Of a stretch of DNA of 64,000 bases, positions 45,148 to 52,526 are shown in pieces. The notes beneath the pieces are model-generated. The model had not been told where the DNA came from and searched no databases. It saw nothing but the letters and a program-made list of their open reading frames with translations. The position numbers were made by a program, and so were the translations under genes. The stretch's first letter is position 1, and each line of letters begins with the position of its first letter. Source of the stretch: an uncultured Clostridia bacterium (GTDB lineage Bacteria; Bacillota; Clostridia; Christensenellales; Borkfalkiaceae). The stretch lies in assembly GCA_947624965.1 (NCBI GenBank), contig CANQMN010000001.1, forward strand, positions 124,001 to 188,000. The letters are read 5' to 3'.

Positions 45148-46978
45148 CTCCCTTTCCGCTCTCTTCGGGCTCTCCCATCTCCCCGAACGAGGAGACCGCC
45201 TTGCCGCCCTTGTTCTGCGTGGTATACACTTCGGTGTAGATATCGTTGGTATTCAAAAGTTCCTCGTGCGTGCCGACGGCGACGATTTTGCCCGCGTCCA
45301 TGATGACGATGCGGTCGGCGTCCTCCACGGAGGAGGTGCGCTGGGCGATAATGATCTTCGTCGTCGAGGGAATGTAATCGCGGAACGCCTTTCTGATGAG
45401 GGCGTCCGTGTGCGTATCGACGGCGGAAGTCGAGTCGTCCAAGATGAGGATCTTGGGCTTTTTCAGAAGCGCCCGCGCGATGCAGAGGCGTTGCTTCTGC
45501 CCGCCCGAGACGTTCGTGCCGCCCTGCTCGATGTAGGTATCGTACTTTTTGGGGAAGGTTTGGATGAATTCATCCGCCTGCGCCAGCTTGCACGCCGCTT
45601 CGAGCTCCTCGTCCGTGGCGTTCGGATCGCCCCACCGCAGGTTTTCCTTGATGGTGCCCGAGAAGAGCACATTCTTTTGGAGGACGACGGCGACTTGGTT
45701 GCGGAGGGCTTCCAGATCGTACTCTTTGACGTCCCTGCCGCCCACCTTCACCGTGCCCTCCGTCGCGTCGTACAGGCGGGAGATGAGGTTGACGAGCGAG
45801 GTCTTTCCCACGCCCGTGCCGCCGATGACGCCGATAGTCTCGCCCGAGCGGATATGCAGGTCGATATGCTCCAAGACGTCCTTTTCCGCCGCCGCGGAAT
45901 ATTTGAAGGAGACGTCCTCGAAATCGATGGAGCCGTCCGCCACCTCGTGCACGGGGTTTTCGGGGCTGTGCAGGGTGGGCTGTTCTTTGAGCACTTCGCA
46001 GATACGGCGCGCGCTCTCGACGGAGATGACGATCATCGCGAACACCATGGAGAACATCATGAGCGACATGAGAATTTGCATGCCGTACACGATGAGCTGG
46101 GAGATGTCCGTATATTTCAGGGTAATGCCGAAGCCGACGTCCGTCTCTGCGAGCACGAAATAGGAACCTAAAAAGAGCACCGTGGAGAGCACCGAATAGA
46201 AGAAGAACTGCATCACGGGGTTGTTCCACGCGAGGATGCGCTCCGCCTTGGTGAAGTCCTTCTGCACATCAGTCGCGGCGCGATCGAACTTCTGCTTTTC
46301 AAAGTCCTCGCGCACGTACGACTTGACGACGCGGATGCCCGAGATGTTCTCCTGAATGCTCTCGTTGAGGTTATCATACTTTTTGAACACGCGGCGGAAG
46401 AGCGGCATCGTCTTCCACATGATGAAGAAGAGAATTGCCGCGAGCGGCGGAATGACGCCCACGAAGATCCACGCGAGATGCCCGCCCATGATAAACGCCA
46501 TCACGACGGAGAAGATCATCATCATGGGGCTTCTCACCGCGACGCGGATGATCATCATGAAGGACATCTGCACGTTGGTTACGTCCGTCGTCATCCTCGT
46601 TACAAGCGAGGGCGTGGAGAACTTGTCGATGTTCTCGAAGGAGAACTCCTGCACCTTGTAGTAGAGGTCCTTGCGCAAGTTCTTCGCAAAGCCCGCCGAA
46701 GCCTTCGCGCAGAAGAGACCCGACAGCATGCCGCAGGCGAGCGAGGCGATCGCCATCGCGATGAGGATGCAGGCGTACTGCCCGATGCCGTACATCCCCT
46801 CCGTTCCCCACAGTTGCAGGGAATGCTCCCCGAGCCGCGCCCCCTCCATATAGCCGAGGAGCTCCGCGATAAAGAACGGGAGCAGACATTCGAGCACGAC
46901 CTCGAACGTTACGAATATGGGAGACAAGATCGTGGAGACTTTGTACTCCCGTATGCACTTCATCAACGTTTTGATCAA
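45131..46978 (-). CDS. ABC exporter half-transporter with degenerate ATP site
   Basis: A 615-residue half-transporter. Walker A GGTGVGKTS, signature NVSGGQKQRLCIARA, but Walker B ends ILDDSTSAVD, with Asp where the catalytic Glu is expected. Such a degenerate site is normal in one member of heterodimeric exporters. The start is chosen as TTG at 46978, six nt behind AGGAGG. The in-frame ATG at 46963 is 21 nt from that site. It is the first gene of the two-gene operon. Confidence 0.88.
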   Translation of the reverse strand: MIKTLMKCIREYKVSTILSPIFVTFEVVLECLLPFFIAELLGYMEGARLGEHSLQLWGTEGMYGIGQYACILIAMAIASLACGMLSGLFCAKASAGFAKNLRKDLYYKVQEFSFENIDKFSTPSLVTRMTTDVTNVQMSFMMIIRVAVRSPMMMIFSVVMAFIMGGHLAWIFVGVIPPLAAILFFIMWKTMPLFRRVFKKYDNLNESIQENISGIRVVKSYVREDFEKQKFDRAATDVQKDFTKAERILAWNNPVMQFFFYSVLSTVLFLGSYFVLAETDVGFGITLKYTDISQLIVYGMQILMSLMMFSMVFAMIVISVESARRICEVLKEQPTLHSPENPVHEVADGSIDFEDVSFKYSAAAEKDVLEHIDLHIRSGETIGVIGGTGVGKTSLVNLISRLYDATEGTVKVGGRDVKEYDLEALRNQVAVVLQKNVLFSGTIKENLRWGDPNATDEELEAACKLAQADEFIQTFPKKYDTYIEQGGTNVSGGQKQRLCIARALLKKPKILILDDSTSAVDTHTDALIRKAFRDYIPSTTKIIIAQRTSSVEDADRIVIMDAGKIVAVGTHEELLNTNDIYTEVYTTQNKGGKAVSSFGEMGEPEESGKGGGENA

Positions 46979-47077
46979 ATTCCGCCTCCTATGGTAAGCC
47001 CGATAAACGAACCGTATAAACGAACAAAAGAGCGTAACGTTCCATTGAGGAATATTACGCATTCGACGATTGTGTAT

Positions 47078-47106
47078 ATATTAACACGGAAAGAGACTTA
47101 TGTCAA
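47078..47106 (-). promoter_or_regulatory. promoter of the ABC exporter operon
   Basis: On the minus strand TTGACA (47106-47101), 17-bp spacer, TAATAT (47083-47078). Transcription should begin near 47071, giving a leader of about 90 nt. Confidence 0.8.
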
Positions 47107-47145
47107 CTTTTCGCGGGGGGTATTAAAAAATTTTACCTGATTTTC

Positions 47146-47171
47146 AAAAACCCCTTCCGCGCGGAGGGGGC
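47146..47171 (-). terminator. terminator of the spoIIA operon
   Basis: The stem CCCCCTCCGC/GCGGAAGGGG with TTTTT on the minus strand follows the sigF stop codon by about 10 nt. Confidence 0.8.
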
Positions 47172-47181
47172 TTTGCGAAGT

Positions 47182-47904
47182 TTATTCGAGATCTTTGCGG
47201 AATTCCCGCAAGAGGCGGGACTCGATCCGCGAGATCTGCACCTGCGAAACGCCGATCGCCTTGGCGACTTCGCTCTGCGTCATGTCGCGGAAAAAACGGA
47301 GAAAGACGATCTTCTTCTCCCGCTCGGGCAGCTTTTCGATCGCCTGCCGGAGCACCATCTTTTCGATCATCTCGTCCTGGTTGTCCTTGGAGGGAAGTTT
47401 CTCCGCCAAAGTTACCGATTTCTCGTCCTTATAGTCGCTCTGCTCGTAGATGGAGACGGGCATGCGGGAGGAGCCCAACGTGAACACGACTTCGCTTTCG
47501 TCCATCGAAAACGCCTCGGCAAGCTCCTTCACCGTGGGTTGGGAGCCCCGCTCCGCGCTCGTCCGCTCGATGTATTCGTTCATCTCCCGCGCCGTCTTCT
47601 TCATCGCGCGCGACACCTTCACGCTTCCGTCGTCGCGCAAAAACCGCTTGATCTCCCCCGCGATCATGGGCACCGCATAGGTGGAAAAGCGCACCTGATA
47701 GCTTTCGTCGAACCCCGCGATCGCCTTCAAAAAACCCATGCAGGCGAGCGAATACAGATCGTCGTACTCCACGCCCTTGTGCAGGTAGCGTTTGAGAATG
47801 GATTTCAGCAGCGAAGTGTTGTGCGAGAGAAGGGTCTCCTTCGCCCCGTTATCCCCCTCTTTGGCGCGGCGGAGAAGGCGTAAGGTCTCCCGTTCATCGA
47901 GCAT
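47182..47904 (-). CDS. sigF: forespore sigma factor SigF
   Basis: A 240-residue sigma-70 family protein of the SigF/SigG group. Region 2 contains GVEYDDLYSLACMGFLKAIAGFD and VRFSTYAVPMIAGEIKRFLRDDG. Region 3 has QPTVKELAEAFSMDESEV, and region 4 ends MTQSEVAKAIGVSQVQISRIESR. It directs early forespore transcription. The order spoIIAA-spoIIAB-sigF identifies it as SigF rather than SigG. The start overlaps the spoIIAB end by 11 nt. Confidence 0.95.
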   Translation of the reverse strand: MLDERETLRLLRRAKEGDNGAKETLLSHNTSLLKSILKRYLHKGVEYDDLYSLACMGFLKAIAGFDESYQVRFSTYAVPMIAGEIKRFLRDDGSVKVSRAMKKTAREMNEYIERTSAERGSQPTVKELAEAFSMDESEVVFTLGSSRMPVSIYEQSDYKDEKSVTLAEKLPSKDNQDEMIEKMVLRQAIEKLPEREKKIVFLRFFRDMTQSEVAKAIGVSQVQISRIESRLLREFRKDLE

Positions 47905-48331
47905 CGCTTTCCGCCTGCGCGCCGAATTTTTTGCTCATCTTTACCACCGTTCCCCCGCCGGGGACCGAGTGCACGGAAAATCCGTCCATAAACGTCTGCA
48001 TGATGGTAAAGCCCATGCCGGACCGCTCCTCCTCCGCAAGCGTCGTGTAGAAGGGCGTGAGCGCCTCCTCCACGTTCTCGATGCCCCGCCCCTCGTCCGC
48101 GATCTCCACGAACAGGCAGCCGTCCTCCGTCTTGCAGGCGATCTCGATCCAGCCCTCCCCCTTCGCATAGCCGTGCACGATGCAGTTGGTGACCGCCTCC
48201 GACACGGCGGTCTTGACGTCGGAGATCTCCGCAAGGCTGGGATTGAGCGGCAGGGCAAACGCCGCGACCGCGTTCCGCGCAAAGACTTCGTTTTCCGAAC
48301 GGGATAAAAATTTGAGACGCATTTCATTCAT
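47894..48331 (-). CDS. spoIIAB: anti-sigma F factor SpoIIAB
   Basis: A 145-residue GHKL-fold serine kinase and anti-sigma factor. The N box is ISDVKTAVSEAVTNCIVHGY (Glu and Asn of the Mg-ATP site). The G1 box is ADEGRGIENV and the G2 box is RSGMGFTIMQTFMD. It holds SigF inactive and phosphorylates SpoIIAA. AGGTGG precedes the ATG. It is translated between spoIIAA (7-nt gap) and sigF (overlap). Confidence 0.95.
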   Translation of the reverse strand: MNEMRLKFLSRSENEVFARNAVAAFALPLNPSLAEISDVKTAVSEAVTNCIVHGYAKGEGWIEIACKTEDGCLFVEIADEGRGIENVEEALTPFYTTLAEEERSGMGFTIMQTFMDGFSVHSVPGGGTVVKMSKKFGAQAESDAR

Positions 48332-48338
48332 ATTCCAC

Positions 48339-48647
48339 CTAAATTTTGGGCATGAGGGAATAGACCCCGCTCAACGAAAGAATTTTGTCCGCCCCCGCGT
48401 TGGGATTTTCGAGGTACATCGCCATGCCGTATTGCCGCAGTTTTTTGTACCGCCCGATGAGAAAACCGATCCCCGTCGAATCCATGAATTTCACGCCCGC
48501 GAGATTGAAGATCGCGCGGGACAGCCCCGCGTGCTCGTCGATGACCCTGTCCGCCTGCGCGCGCATTTCGGAGACCGAATGTTCATCGAGTTCCCCCGCG
48601 AGATAGACGTAGAGATTGTCCCCCTGCCGACTGCTTTGCATCTGCAT
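48339..48647 (-). CDS. spoIIAA: anti-anti-sigma factor SpoIIAA
   Basis: A 102-residue STAS-domain protein. KFMDSTGIGFLIGRYKKL contains the Ser phosphorylated by SpoIIAB, near residue 56. Unphosphorylated SpoIIAA frees SigF. It is the first gene of the operon, with GGAGGTG before the ATG. A TATAAT on the minus strand at 48702-48697 lies upstream, but I could not recognise a SigH-type promoter with confidence. Confidence 0.95.
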   Translation of the reverse strand: MQMQSSRQGDNLYVYLAGELDEHSVSEMRAQADRVIDEHAGLSRAIFNLAGVKFMDSTGIGFLIGRYKKLRQYGMAMYLENPNAGADKILSLSGVYSLMPKI

Positions 48648-48800
48648 ATTTCACCTCCGAAGATCGCCGCGCCCGCCGCGGAACGACGTTAAAGTGATTA
48701 TAACAAACGTATATCCGCGAATTTTAACGGATCCGCGCCGACGCGAGGGAATCGCGTCGAAAAAAAAGTTTCGCTTTTTTTCAAAAGAGGCAAAAAATAC

Positions 48801-48829
48801 TTGACTTTTCCCGCAGATTATACTATGAT
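48801..48829 (+). promoter_or_regulatory. promoter of the tRNA cluster
   Basis: TTGACT (48801-48806), 17-bp spacer, TATGAT (48824-48829), followed about 35 nt later by the first tRNA. Confidence 0.75.
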
Positions 48830-48864
48830 ATTCAAGCGTTGCGGTTCGCGGCGTCCGTATCCAC

Positions 48865-48941
48865 GGGCCTTTAGCTCAGTTGGTTAGAGCAGTCGGCTCA
48901 TAACCGATCGGTCCGCGGTTCAAGTCCGTGAAGGCCCACCA
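48865..48941 (+). tRNA. tRNA-Met (CAT)
   Basis: Acceptor GGGCCTT pairs with AAGGCCC, anticodon CAT at 48899-48901, T-loop GGTTCAAGT, encoded CCA. It has the form of an elongator tRNA-Met; the tRNA-Ile with a modified CAT anticodon is less likely. Confidence 0.92.
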
Positions 48942-49058
48942 CTTCGTCGAGGCAAGGCGCGTTTCGCGGGTTTCCGCGCTTGGCGCGAAAACCACGCTGA
49001 AAACGCCTGCGCCCCCCTCATCGTCAAAAATCTTTCCGAGAAGTCTTTTTGACGATGA
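48942..49058 (+). repeat. tRNA spacer repeat, copy 1
   Basis: About 75 bp beginning CTTCGTCGAGGCAAGGCGC and including GCGCGAAAACCACGCTGAAA is nearly identical to the spacer after tRNA-Phe. It ends in a hairpin with a perfect 13-bp stem (TCATCGTCAAAAA at 49018-49030 and its complement at 49046-49058). Confidence 0.75.
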
Positions 49059-49088
49059 ACTTCGGTACGGCGCAATGCAACACATTAT

Positions 49089-49165
49089 GGCCCAGTAGCT
49101 CAGTTGGTTAGAGCGCCAGCCTGTCACGCTGGAGGTCGACGGTTCGAGCCCGTTCTGGGTCGCCA
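49089..49165 (+). tRNA. tRNA-Asp (GTC)
   Basis: Acceptor GGCCCAG/CTGGGTC with one G-T pair, anticodon GTC at 49123-49125, CCA encoded. A hairpin AAGCCTCATTC/GAATGAGGCTT follows before tRNA-Phe. Confidence 0.95.
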
Positions 49166-49207
49166 AAATTTTGGGAAGCCTCATTCGGAGGAATGAGGCT
49201 TCTATAC

Positions 49208-49283
49208 GGCTTGGTAGCTCAGTTGGTAGAGCGGAGGACTGAAAATCCTTATGTCGGCGGTTCGATTCCACCCCAAGCCACCA
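49208..49283 (+). tRNA. tRNA-Phe (GAA)
   Basis: Acceptor GGCTTGG/CCAAGCC, anticodon GAA at 49241-49243, CCA encoded. Confidence 0.95.
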
Positions 49284-49394
49284 CATCGTCGAGGCAAGGC
49301 GCCCGTTGCGGGTTTCCGCGCAAGCGCGAAAACCACGCTGAAAACGTCTGCCTCTCCTCTTCCCAAAAAACCTTTGCTCCGCAAATCTTTTTTG
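49284..49394 (+). repeat. tRNA spacer repeat, copy 2
   Basis: A near copy of 48942-49058. The body is conserved, but the terminal hairpin stem differs in sequence (TCCCAAAAAA/TTTTTTGGGA) while still pairing. Two more small hairpins (GCCCT/AGGGC and GTCCCC/GGGGAC) follow before tRNA-Thr. Confidence 0.75.
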
Positions 49395-49437
49395 GGAGCC
49401 CTGAAAGGGCTTATGTCCCCCATCGGGGACAAATTAA

Positions 49438-49513
49438 GCCGGTGTAGCTCAATCGGCAGAGCAACTGATTTGTAATCAGTAGGTTGCAGGTTCAATTCCC
49501 GTCGCCGGCTCCA
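49438..49513 (+). tRNA. tRNA-Thr (TGT)
   Basis: Acceptor GCCGGTG/CGCCGGC, anticodon stem ACTGA/TCAGT with anticodon TGT at 49471-49473, CCA encoded. Confidence 0.95.
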
Positions 49514-49539
49514 TCCGATTGTAAAACAATTTAATATAC

Positions 49540-49624
49540 GGGTAGGTTCCAGAGCGGCCAAATGGATCAGACTGTAAATCTGACGTCACTGACTTCGGTG
49601 GTTCGAATCCACCCCTGCCCACCA
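49540..49624 (+). tRNA. tRNA-Tyr (GTA)
   Basis: A class II tRNA with long variable arm. Acceptor GGGTAGG/CCTGCCC, anticodon GTA at 49574-49576, CCA encoded. Confidence 0.95.
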
Positions 49625-49659
49625 GCAAAACGGCACCCCAAAAGGGTGCCGTTTTGCTG
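49624..49659 (+). terminator. terminator of the tRNA cluster
   Basis: The stem AGCAAAACGGCACCC/GGGTGCCGTTTTGCT begins at the last base of the tRNA-Tyr CCA end. Confidence 0.85.
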
Positions 49660-49801
49660 TGGAAAGAGGTGGTAAAAAGAAACGCCGCGTGGTTCGCCCC
49701 GCCTTGCATGTCGGCGCAATTTTCTTTTCCCAAGGGCGGCACGAGCGCCAACGGCACGAAGGGATCCTCCCACGGGAAAATCGTTAACTTCCACGCGTCG
49801 C

Positions 49802-49830
49802 TTGACAGTCCTGACCGCTCTTTGTATAAT
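49802..49830 (+). promoter_or_regulatory. fully consensus promoter
   Basis: TTGACA (49802-49807), 17-bp spacer, TATAAT (49825-49830). The downstream ATG lies 10 nt after the -10 box, with no ribosome binding site between. Confidence 0.88.
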
Positions 49831-49840
49831 TAATAGTGTT

Positions 49841-50515
49841 ATGATAGCACGGATCAGGACAAAAGACGGATGTTACGATTCCGCCGTATTTGCAATCTAT
49901 GACCATAAAAATTATGCCGAAGCGCTCGTTTTCGATCGAGAAGGGATAGCTCTGAAACGCGAACGCTTCACTTCGCATACCCACCACGGGATACGCATCA
50001 ACGTCTTTATTTTTGATACGAGAACGGAAAACTGGATCAAAAAAGGAAAAAATGAGGGTTACGATTGGCTTTTAGGGCACGAAGGCGATGCAGAAATCTT
50101 GGAACGATGCAAAGAGATCCAAGCGCATGTCTGCGTTCCCGAATGGTTCGAGCTCAAAAATAAGGACGACGTCGAAGGTCTCATCAGCGCGACCATGGGA
50201 CTGCATGACGCTTACGTCAAGAAAATTTATAAAAGAGGCGAAAAGCTCTACCTTCGCTTTGCCGCATGGAGCTGCGAAGTTCTGTTCGAGCTCACGGGAA
50301 GCCCCGAGACCAATCTCTGCGAGGGATACGGGCACATGTCGATCGGGGATGAATATCCGCTTATCTTTGAGACATCTGTCTTTTTCGAGGACGGGAAAGT
50401 CTGCTGGACAGACTATGAGGACGCACATAGTTTTGCAGATCGGGACACATACGAATGCGCCTACTTTCTCGCCGAAAAAATCCGATGGAAGTTCACCTTG
50501 ACGGCAACGGATTGA
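49841..50515 (+). CDS. hypothetical protein, probably leaderless
   Basis: A 224-residue cytosolic protein that I do not recognise. It has many aromatic and acidic residues, a HTHHGIRINVFIFDTR segment near residue 50 and a beta-rich second half (KLYLRFAAWSCEVLFEL, LIFETSVFFEDGKVCWTDYED). No signal peptide or membrane helix is present. The ATG at 49841 is chosen because it lies 10 nt behind a consensus -10 box; the upstream open part overlaps the promoter. The gene stands alone between the tRNA cluster and a terminator-like repeat. Confidence 0.7.
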   Translation: MIARIRTKDGCYDSAVFAIYDHKNYAEALVFDREGIALKRERFTSHTHHGIRINVFIFDTRTENWIKKGKNEGYDWLLGHEGDAEILERCKEIQAHVCVPEWFELKNKDDVEGLISATMGLHDAYVKKIYKRGEKLYLRFAAWSCEVLFELTGSPETNLCEGYGHMSIGDEYPLIFETSVFFEDGKVCWTDYEDAHSFADRDTYECAYFLAEKIRWKFTLTATD

Positions 50516-50532
50516 AATCGGTTTAGGTTATA

Positions 50533-50560
50533 CGCGGCGCCCGCCTCGGGCGCCGTTTTG
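50533..50560 (+). repeat. 28-bp direct repeat containing a terminator, left copy
   Basis: It contains the hairpin GGCGCCCGCCTCGGGCGCC followed by GTTTTG, so it also ends the 49841 gene. It is identical over 28 bp to 51756-51783. The two copies bracket a low-GC segment. Confidence 0.85.
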
Positions 50561-50650
50561 ATGGTGGGAAAAGGTAGTAAACGGGGAAAAGACCGTCCCT
50601 AACCCGTTTGATCCCCCTTTTTCCTGCATTCAAAAAAATATTTGCCCATA

Positions 50651-50680
50651 TTGACAAACCGTGCGTTGTTGTGGTATACT
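50651..50680 (+). promoter_or_regulatory. promoter of the structured RNA cassette
   Basis: TTGACA (50651-50656), 18-bp spacer, TATACT (50675-50680). The predicted start near 50687 coincides with the first base of the long inverted repeat. Confidence 0.82.
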
Positions 50681-50686
50681 TATTAT

Positions 50687-50857
50687 GCCAAACAAGTTTA
50701 TATCCCAAAAAGGAGGCGTACAGTTTTTTTCATGTGTTTTTGATTTGAGGGGAAAGGTCTGCTCTCCCCTTGCAGTACCTATATTTGAATTTGGCAAAAC
50801 TGCAAATTCCTATATATGGGTATTGCAAAAACTGTACCGTATATAAACTTGTTTGGC
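50687..50857 (+). ncRNA. 171-nt structured RNA, class not recognised
   Basis: The ends form a perfect 17-bp stem: GCCAAACAAGTTTATAT (50687-50703) with its complement at 50841-50857. A second 11-bp stem GTACAGTTTTT (50718-50728)/AAAAACTGTAC (50827-50837) follows after an asymmetric 14-nt bulge that contains AGGAGG. Inside are a GAGGGGA/TCCCCTT hairpin (about 50746-50771) and a TTGCAGT/ACTGCAA hairpin (50770-50776/50799-50805). ACCTATAT (50777-50784) could instead pair with ATATGGGT downstream. It is preceded by a consensus promoter and followed by a terminator and a small gene, as for a cis-regulatory RNA or a stand-alone sRNA. I could not match it to 6S RNA, T-box or a known riboswitch. Confidence 0.7.
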
Positions 50858-50880
50858 GACAATCGGAGTTTGCGTTTTGT

Positions 50881-50912
50881 AGTGCGCTTAACTTCGGTTG
50901 GCGCACTTTTTA
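50881..50912 (+). terminator. terminator/attenuator between the RNA and the small genes
   Basis: The stem AGTGCGC/GCGCACT with inner AAC-TTCG-GTT is followed by TTTTT (50907-50911). It lies 7 nt before the ribosome binding site of the next gene. Confidence 0.8.
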
Positions 50913-50929
50913 ATTTGCAAGGAGAAAAT

Positions 50930-51136
50930 ATGAAAGACAAGAAACTAACTTCCGATGCAGTTGCCGATGCTTTCATCGACCTCGATCATAGCATCGGTCT
51001 CTGCGACGAAAATACGGCAAGAGGAGCTAAAACGTCGAAAAAGAAAGAGATCTTCAAATCTTCCGACGATCGTTCGTTTGCAAAATTCACAAACGAAATC
51101 AAAAAAAGGCAAACAAAAAAAGACGGAGGAAATTGA
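50930..51136 (+). CDS. small hypothetical protein of low-GC cassette
   Basis: 68 residues, starting MKDKKLTSDAVADAFIDLD and ending in a very basic tail (EIKKRQTKKDGGN). AAGGAG is at the right spacing (50919-50924). No known family. Low GC and Lys/Asn-rich codons differ from the GC-rich surroundings. Its stop is 2 nt before the next gene, so the two are translated from one mRNA. Confidence 0.75.
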   Translation: MKDKKLTSDAVADAFIDLDHSIGLCDENTARGAKTSKKKEIFKSSDDRSFAKFTNEIKKRQTKKDGGN

Positions 51137-51138
51137 AC

Positions 51139-51636
51139 ATGACGATCAAAGAAGCCGAAGAACGATTTTATTATGAAGTCGAAGTATGTAAACAGCGAGA
51201 AATCGCAAAAGCAAAGAAAAAACGCCTGATATGCAATATAATCGGCGCAGTCCTTATTATAATCGGTATTGTTCTAACGATATTCGGATTTACCGCTACA
51301 CCGAAAGAAGTTCTCTCCGACAGGTACGAGATACACACGATCGGTACGACATTCGAGAGGGTCGGCGGGATAACGGCAATGTTTATCGGCGCATCCATAA
51401 TGCTTTTCATGAATATCGTAGTTTGCATAGCTATTAAAAGGGGGCAGATAGATCTTTCACCGCACATTGAAGCATTATATTTGAATTATTTGAAATGCGA
51501 AGATATGAAACCCGAATACAAGGAATTTTATAAGCAAAAATTAGAAGGCATCAGGAACGCAAACCTTGTCAACGCTATACGTAGAGCATCATCTGCTACG
51601 TCAAGCGCTATAATATTCAGCACATTATATAAGTAA
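51139..51636 (+). CDS. hypothetical two-helix membrane protein
   Basis: 165 residues. A basic N-terminus (EVCKQREIAKAKKKR) precedes transmembrane helix 1 (ICNIIGAVLIIIGIVLTIFGF, about 31-51). An extracytoplasmic loop of about 30 residues follows, then helix 2 (GGITAMFIGASIMLFMNIVV) and a cytosolic C-terminal half. GGAGG lies 9 nt before the ATG at 51139; a TTG at 51133 is too close to it. No family recognised. Low GC like its partner gene. Confidence 0.75.
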   Translation: MTIKEAEERFYYEVEVCKQREIAKAKKKRLICNIIGAVLIIIGIVLTIFGFTATPKEVLSDRYEIHTIGTTFERVGGITAMFIGASIMLFMNIVVCIAIKRGQIDLSPHIEALYLNYLKCEDMKPEYKEFYKQKLEGIRNANLVNAIRRASSATSSAIIFSTLYK

Positions 51637-51755
51637 ATTGAAAAAATAATTTCGGCATATTCCCGATCGGAAAGCAGTTTCCTTTCCAGTGCTACCGAGA
51701 TTTCCGCCTCAAATCAAGTTTTATGATCCCGCATTCTTATTTCTATCAACCGTTC

Positions 51756-51783
51756 CGCGGCGCCCGCCTCGGGCGCCGTTTTG
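51756..51783 (+). repeat. 28-bp direct repeat containing a terminator, right copy
   Basis: Identical to 50533-50560. It again carries GGCGCCCGCCTCGGGCGCC followed by GTTTTG and would terminate the cassette. Base composition returns to GC-rich right after it. Confidence 0.85.
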
Positions 51784-51814
51784 GTGTAAAGCGACGCGCG
51801 GGCGTAAGAATCGA

Positions 51815-51843
51815 TTGACAGATCGCTTCGGGGAAATTATAAT
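51815..51843 (+). promoter_or_regulatory. consensus promoter of the O-acetyltransferase gene
   Basis: TTGACA (51815-51820), 17-bp spacer, TATAAT (51838-51843). Confidence 0.88.
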
Positions 51844-51865
51844 GGAAAGGGTCTCGGAGGGCGAT

Positions 51866-52444
51866 ATGGACAGACAGAAATTTGCGGACGAAATGGCAAA
51901 ACGGACGTACATCACGGCGGGTTCGGAGACGCACCTTTTTATGCACGCGGCGTCGCAACGGGCATTGAGGATCACCGCAAAGATGAACGGGCGATACCGC
52001 ACGCCGAAAAAACTGCGGGTGCTCTTTTCGGAGCTCATCGGGAAAGAGGTCGACGAGACGTTCGGCTTGTTCCCGCCCTTCCACGCCGACTACGGCATGA
52101 ATATCGCGGTCGGGAAAAGAGTGTTCATCAACGAGGGCTGTTGTTTTCAGGATCAGGGCGGAATTGAGATCGGCGACGACGTGCTCATCGGGCAACAAGT
52201 TGTCATTGCGACGCTCAATCACGACCAAGCCCCCGCGCGGCGCGGGAACATGCTTCCTGCGCCCGTAAAGATAGGGAACAAGGTTTGGATCGGCGCGCAT
52301 GCGACGATCTTGCCCGGGGTAACGATAGGCGACGGCGCGATCGTCGGCGCGGGCGCGGTCGTAACGAAGGACGTGCCCGCGAACGGAGTTGCGCTGGGCG
52401 TCCCTGCAAAGGTTGTGAAATATCTCGACAAAGACGAAAAATAG
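51866..52444 (+). CDS. sugar O-acetyltransferase, LacA/Maa type
   Basis: A 192-residue left-handed beta-helix acetyltransferase of the maltose/galactoside family, which moves an acetyl group from acetyl-CoA to a sugar. The N-terminal helical part ([20 protein letters not shown]) is followed by hexapeptide repeats from about residue 70 on. The usual active-site His appears in [17 protein letters not shown], and the C-terminus has [41 protein letters not shown] precedes the ATG at 51866. It is monocistronic with its own promoter and terminator. Confidence 0.9.
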   Translation: MDRQKFADEMAKRTYITAGSETHLFMHAASQRALRITAKMNGRYRTPKKLRVLFSELIGKEVDETFGLFPPFHADYGMNIAVGKRVFINEGCCFQDQGGIEIGDDVLIGQQVVIATLNHDQAPARRGNMLPAPVKIGNKVWIGAHATILPGVTIGDGAIVGAGAVVTKDVPANGVALGVPAKVVKYLDKDEK

Positions 52445-52459
52445 GTCGGGTGCGTCTTA

Positions 52460-52490
52460 TCCCCTTGCCATTTTGGCAAGGGGATTTTTT
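52460..52490 (+). terminator. terminator of the O-acetyltransferase gene
   Basis: The stem CCCCTTGCC/GGCAAGGGG is followed by ATTTTTT. Confidence 0.85.
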
Positions 52491-52526
52491 ATGGGAATGG
52501 GAAAAATTCCGCCCCCATGTGCTCAA

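Noticed and set aside
47041..47180. Additional small gene between the ABC exporter and sigF
   Set aside because: The space is filled by a promoter and a terminator; no coding signal.
49802..49840. Longer N-terminus for the 49841 gene
   Set aside because: The extra codons coincide with a perfect promoter.
50687..50857. Assignment to 6S RNA or a named riboswitch
   Set aside because: The rod shape fits 6S loosely, but I could not see conserved sequence elements of any family, so no name is given.
50687..51636. Type III toxin-antitoxin or retron
   Set aside because: There is no tandem repeat array, no ToxN-like nuclease and no reverse transcriptase; the downstream proteins are a small basic protein and a two-helix membrane protein.
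51689..51865. Longer N-terminus for the O-acetyltransferase
   Set aside because: It would run through a terminator repeat and a consensus promoter; the family begins at about residue 1 of the 51866 start.
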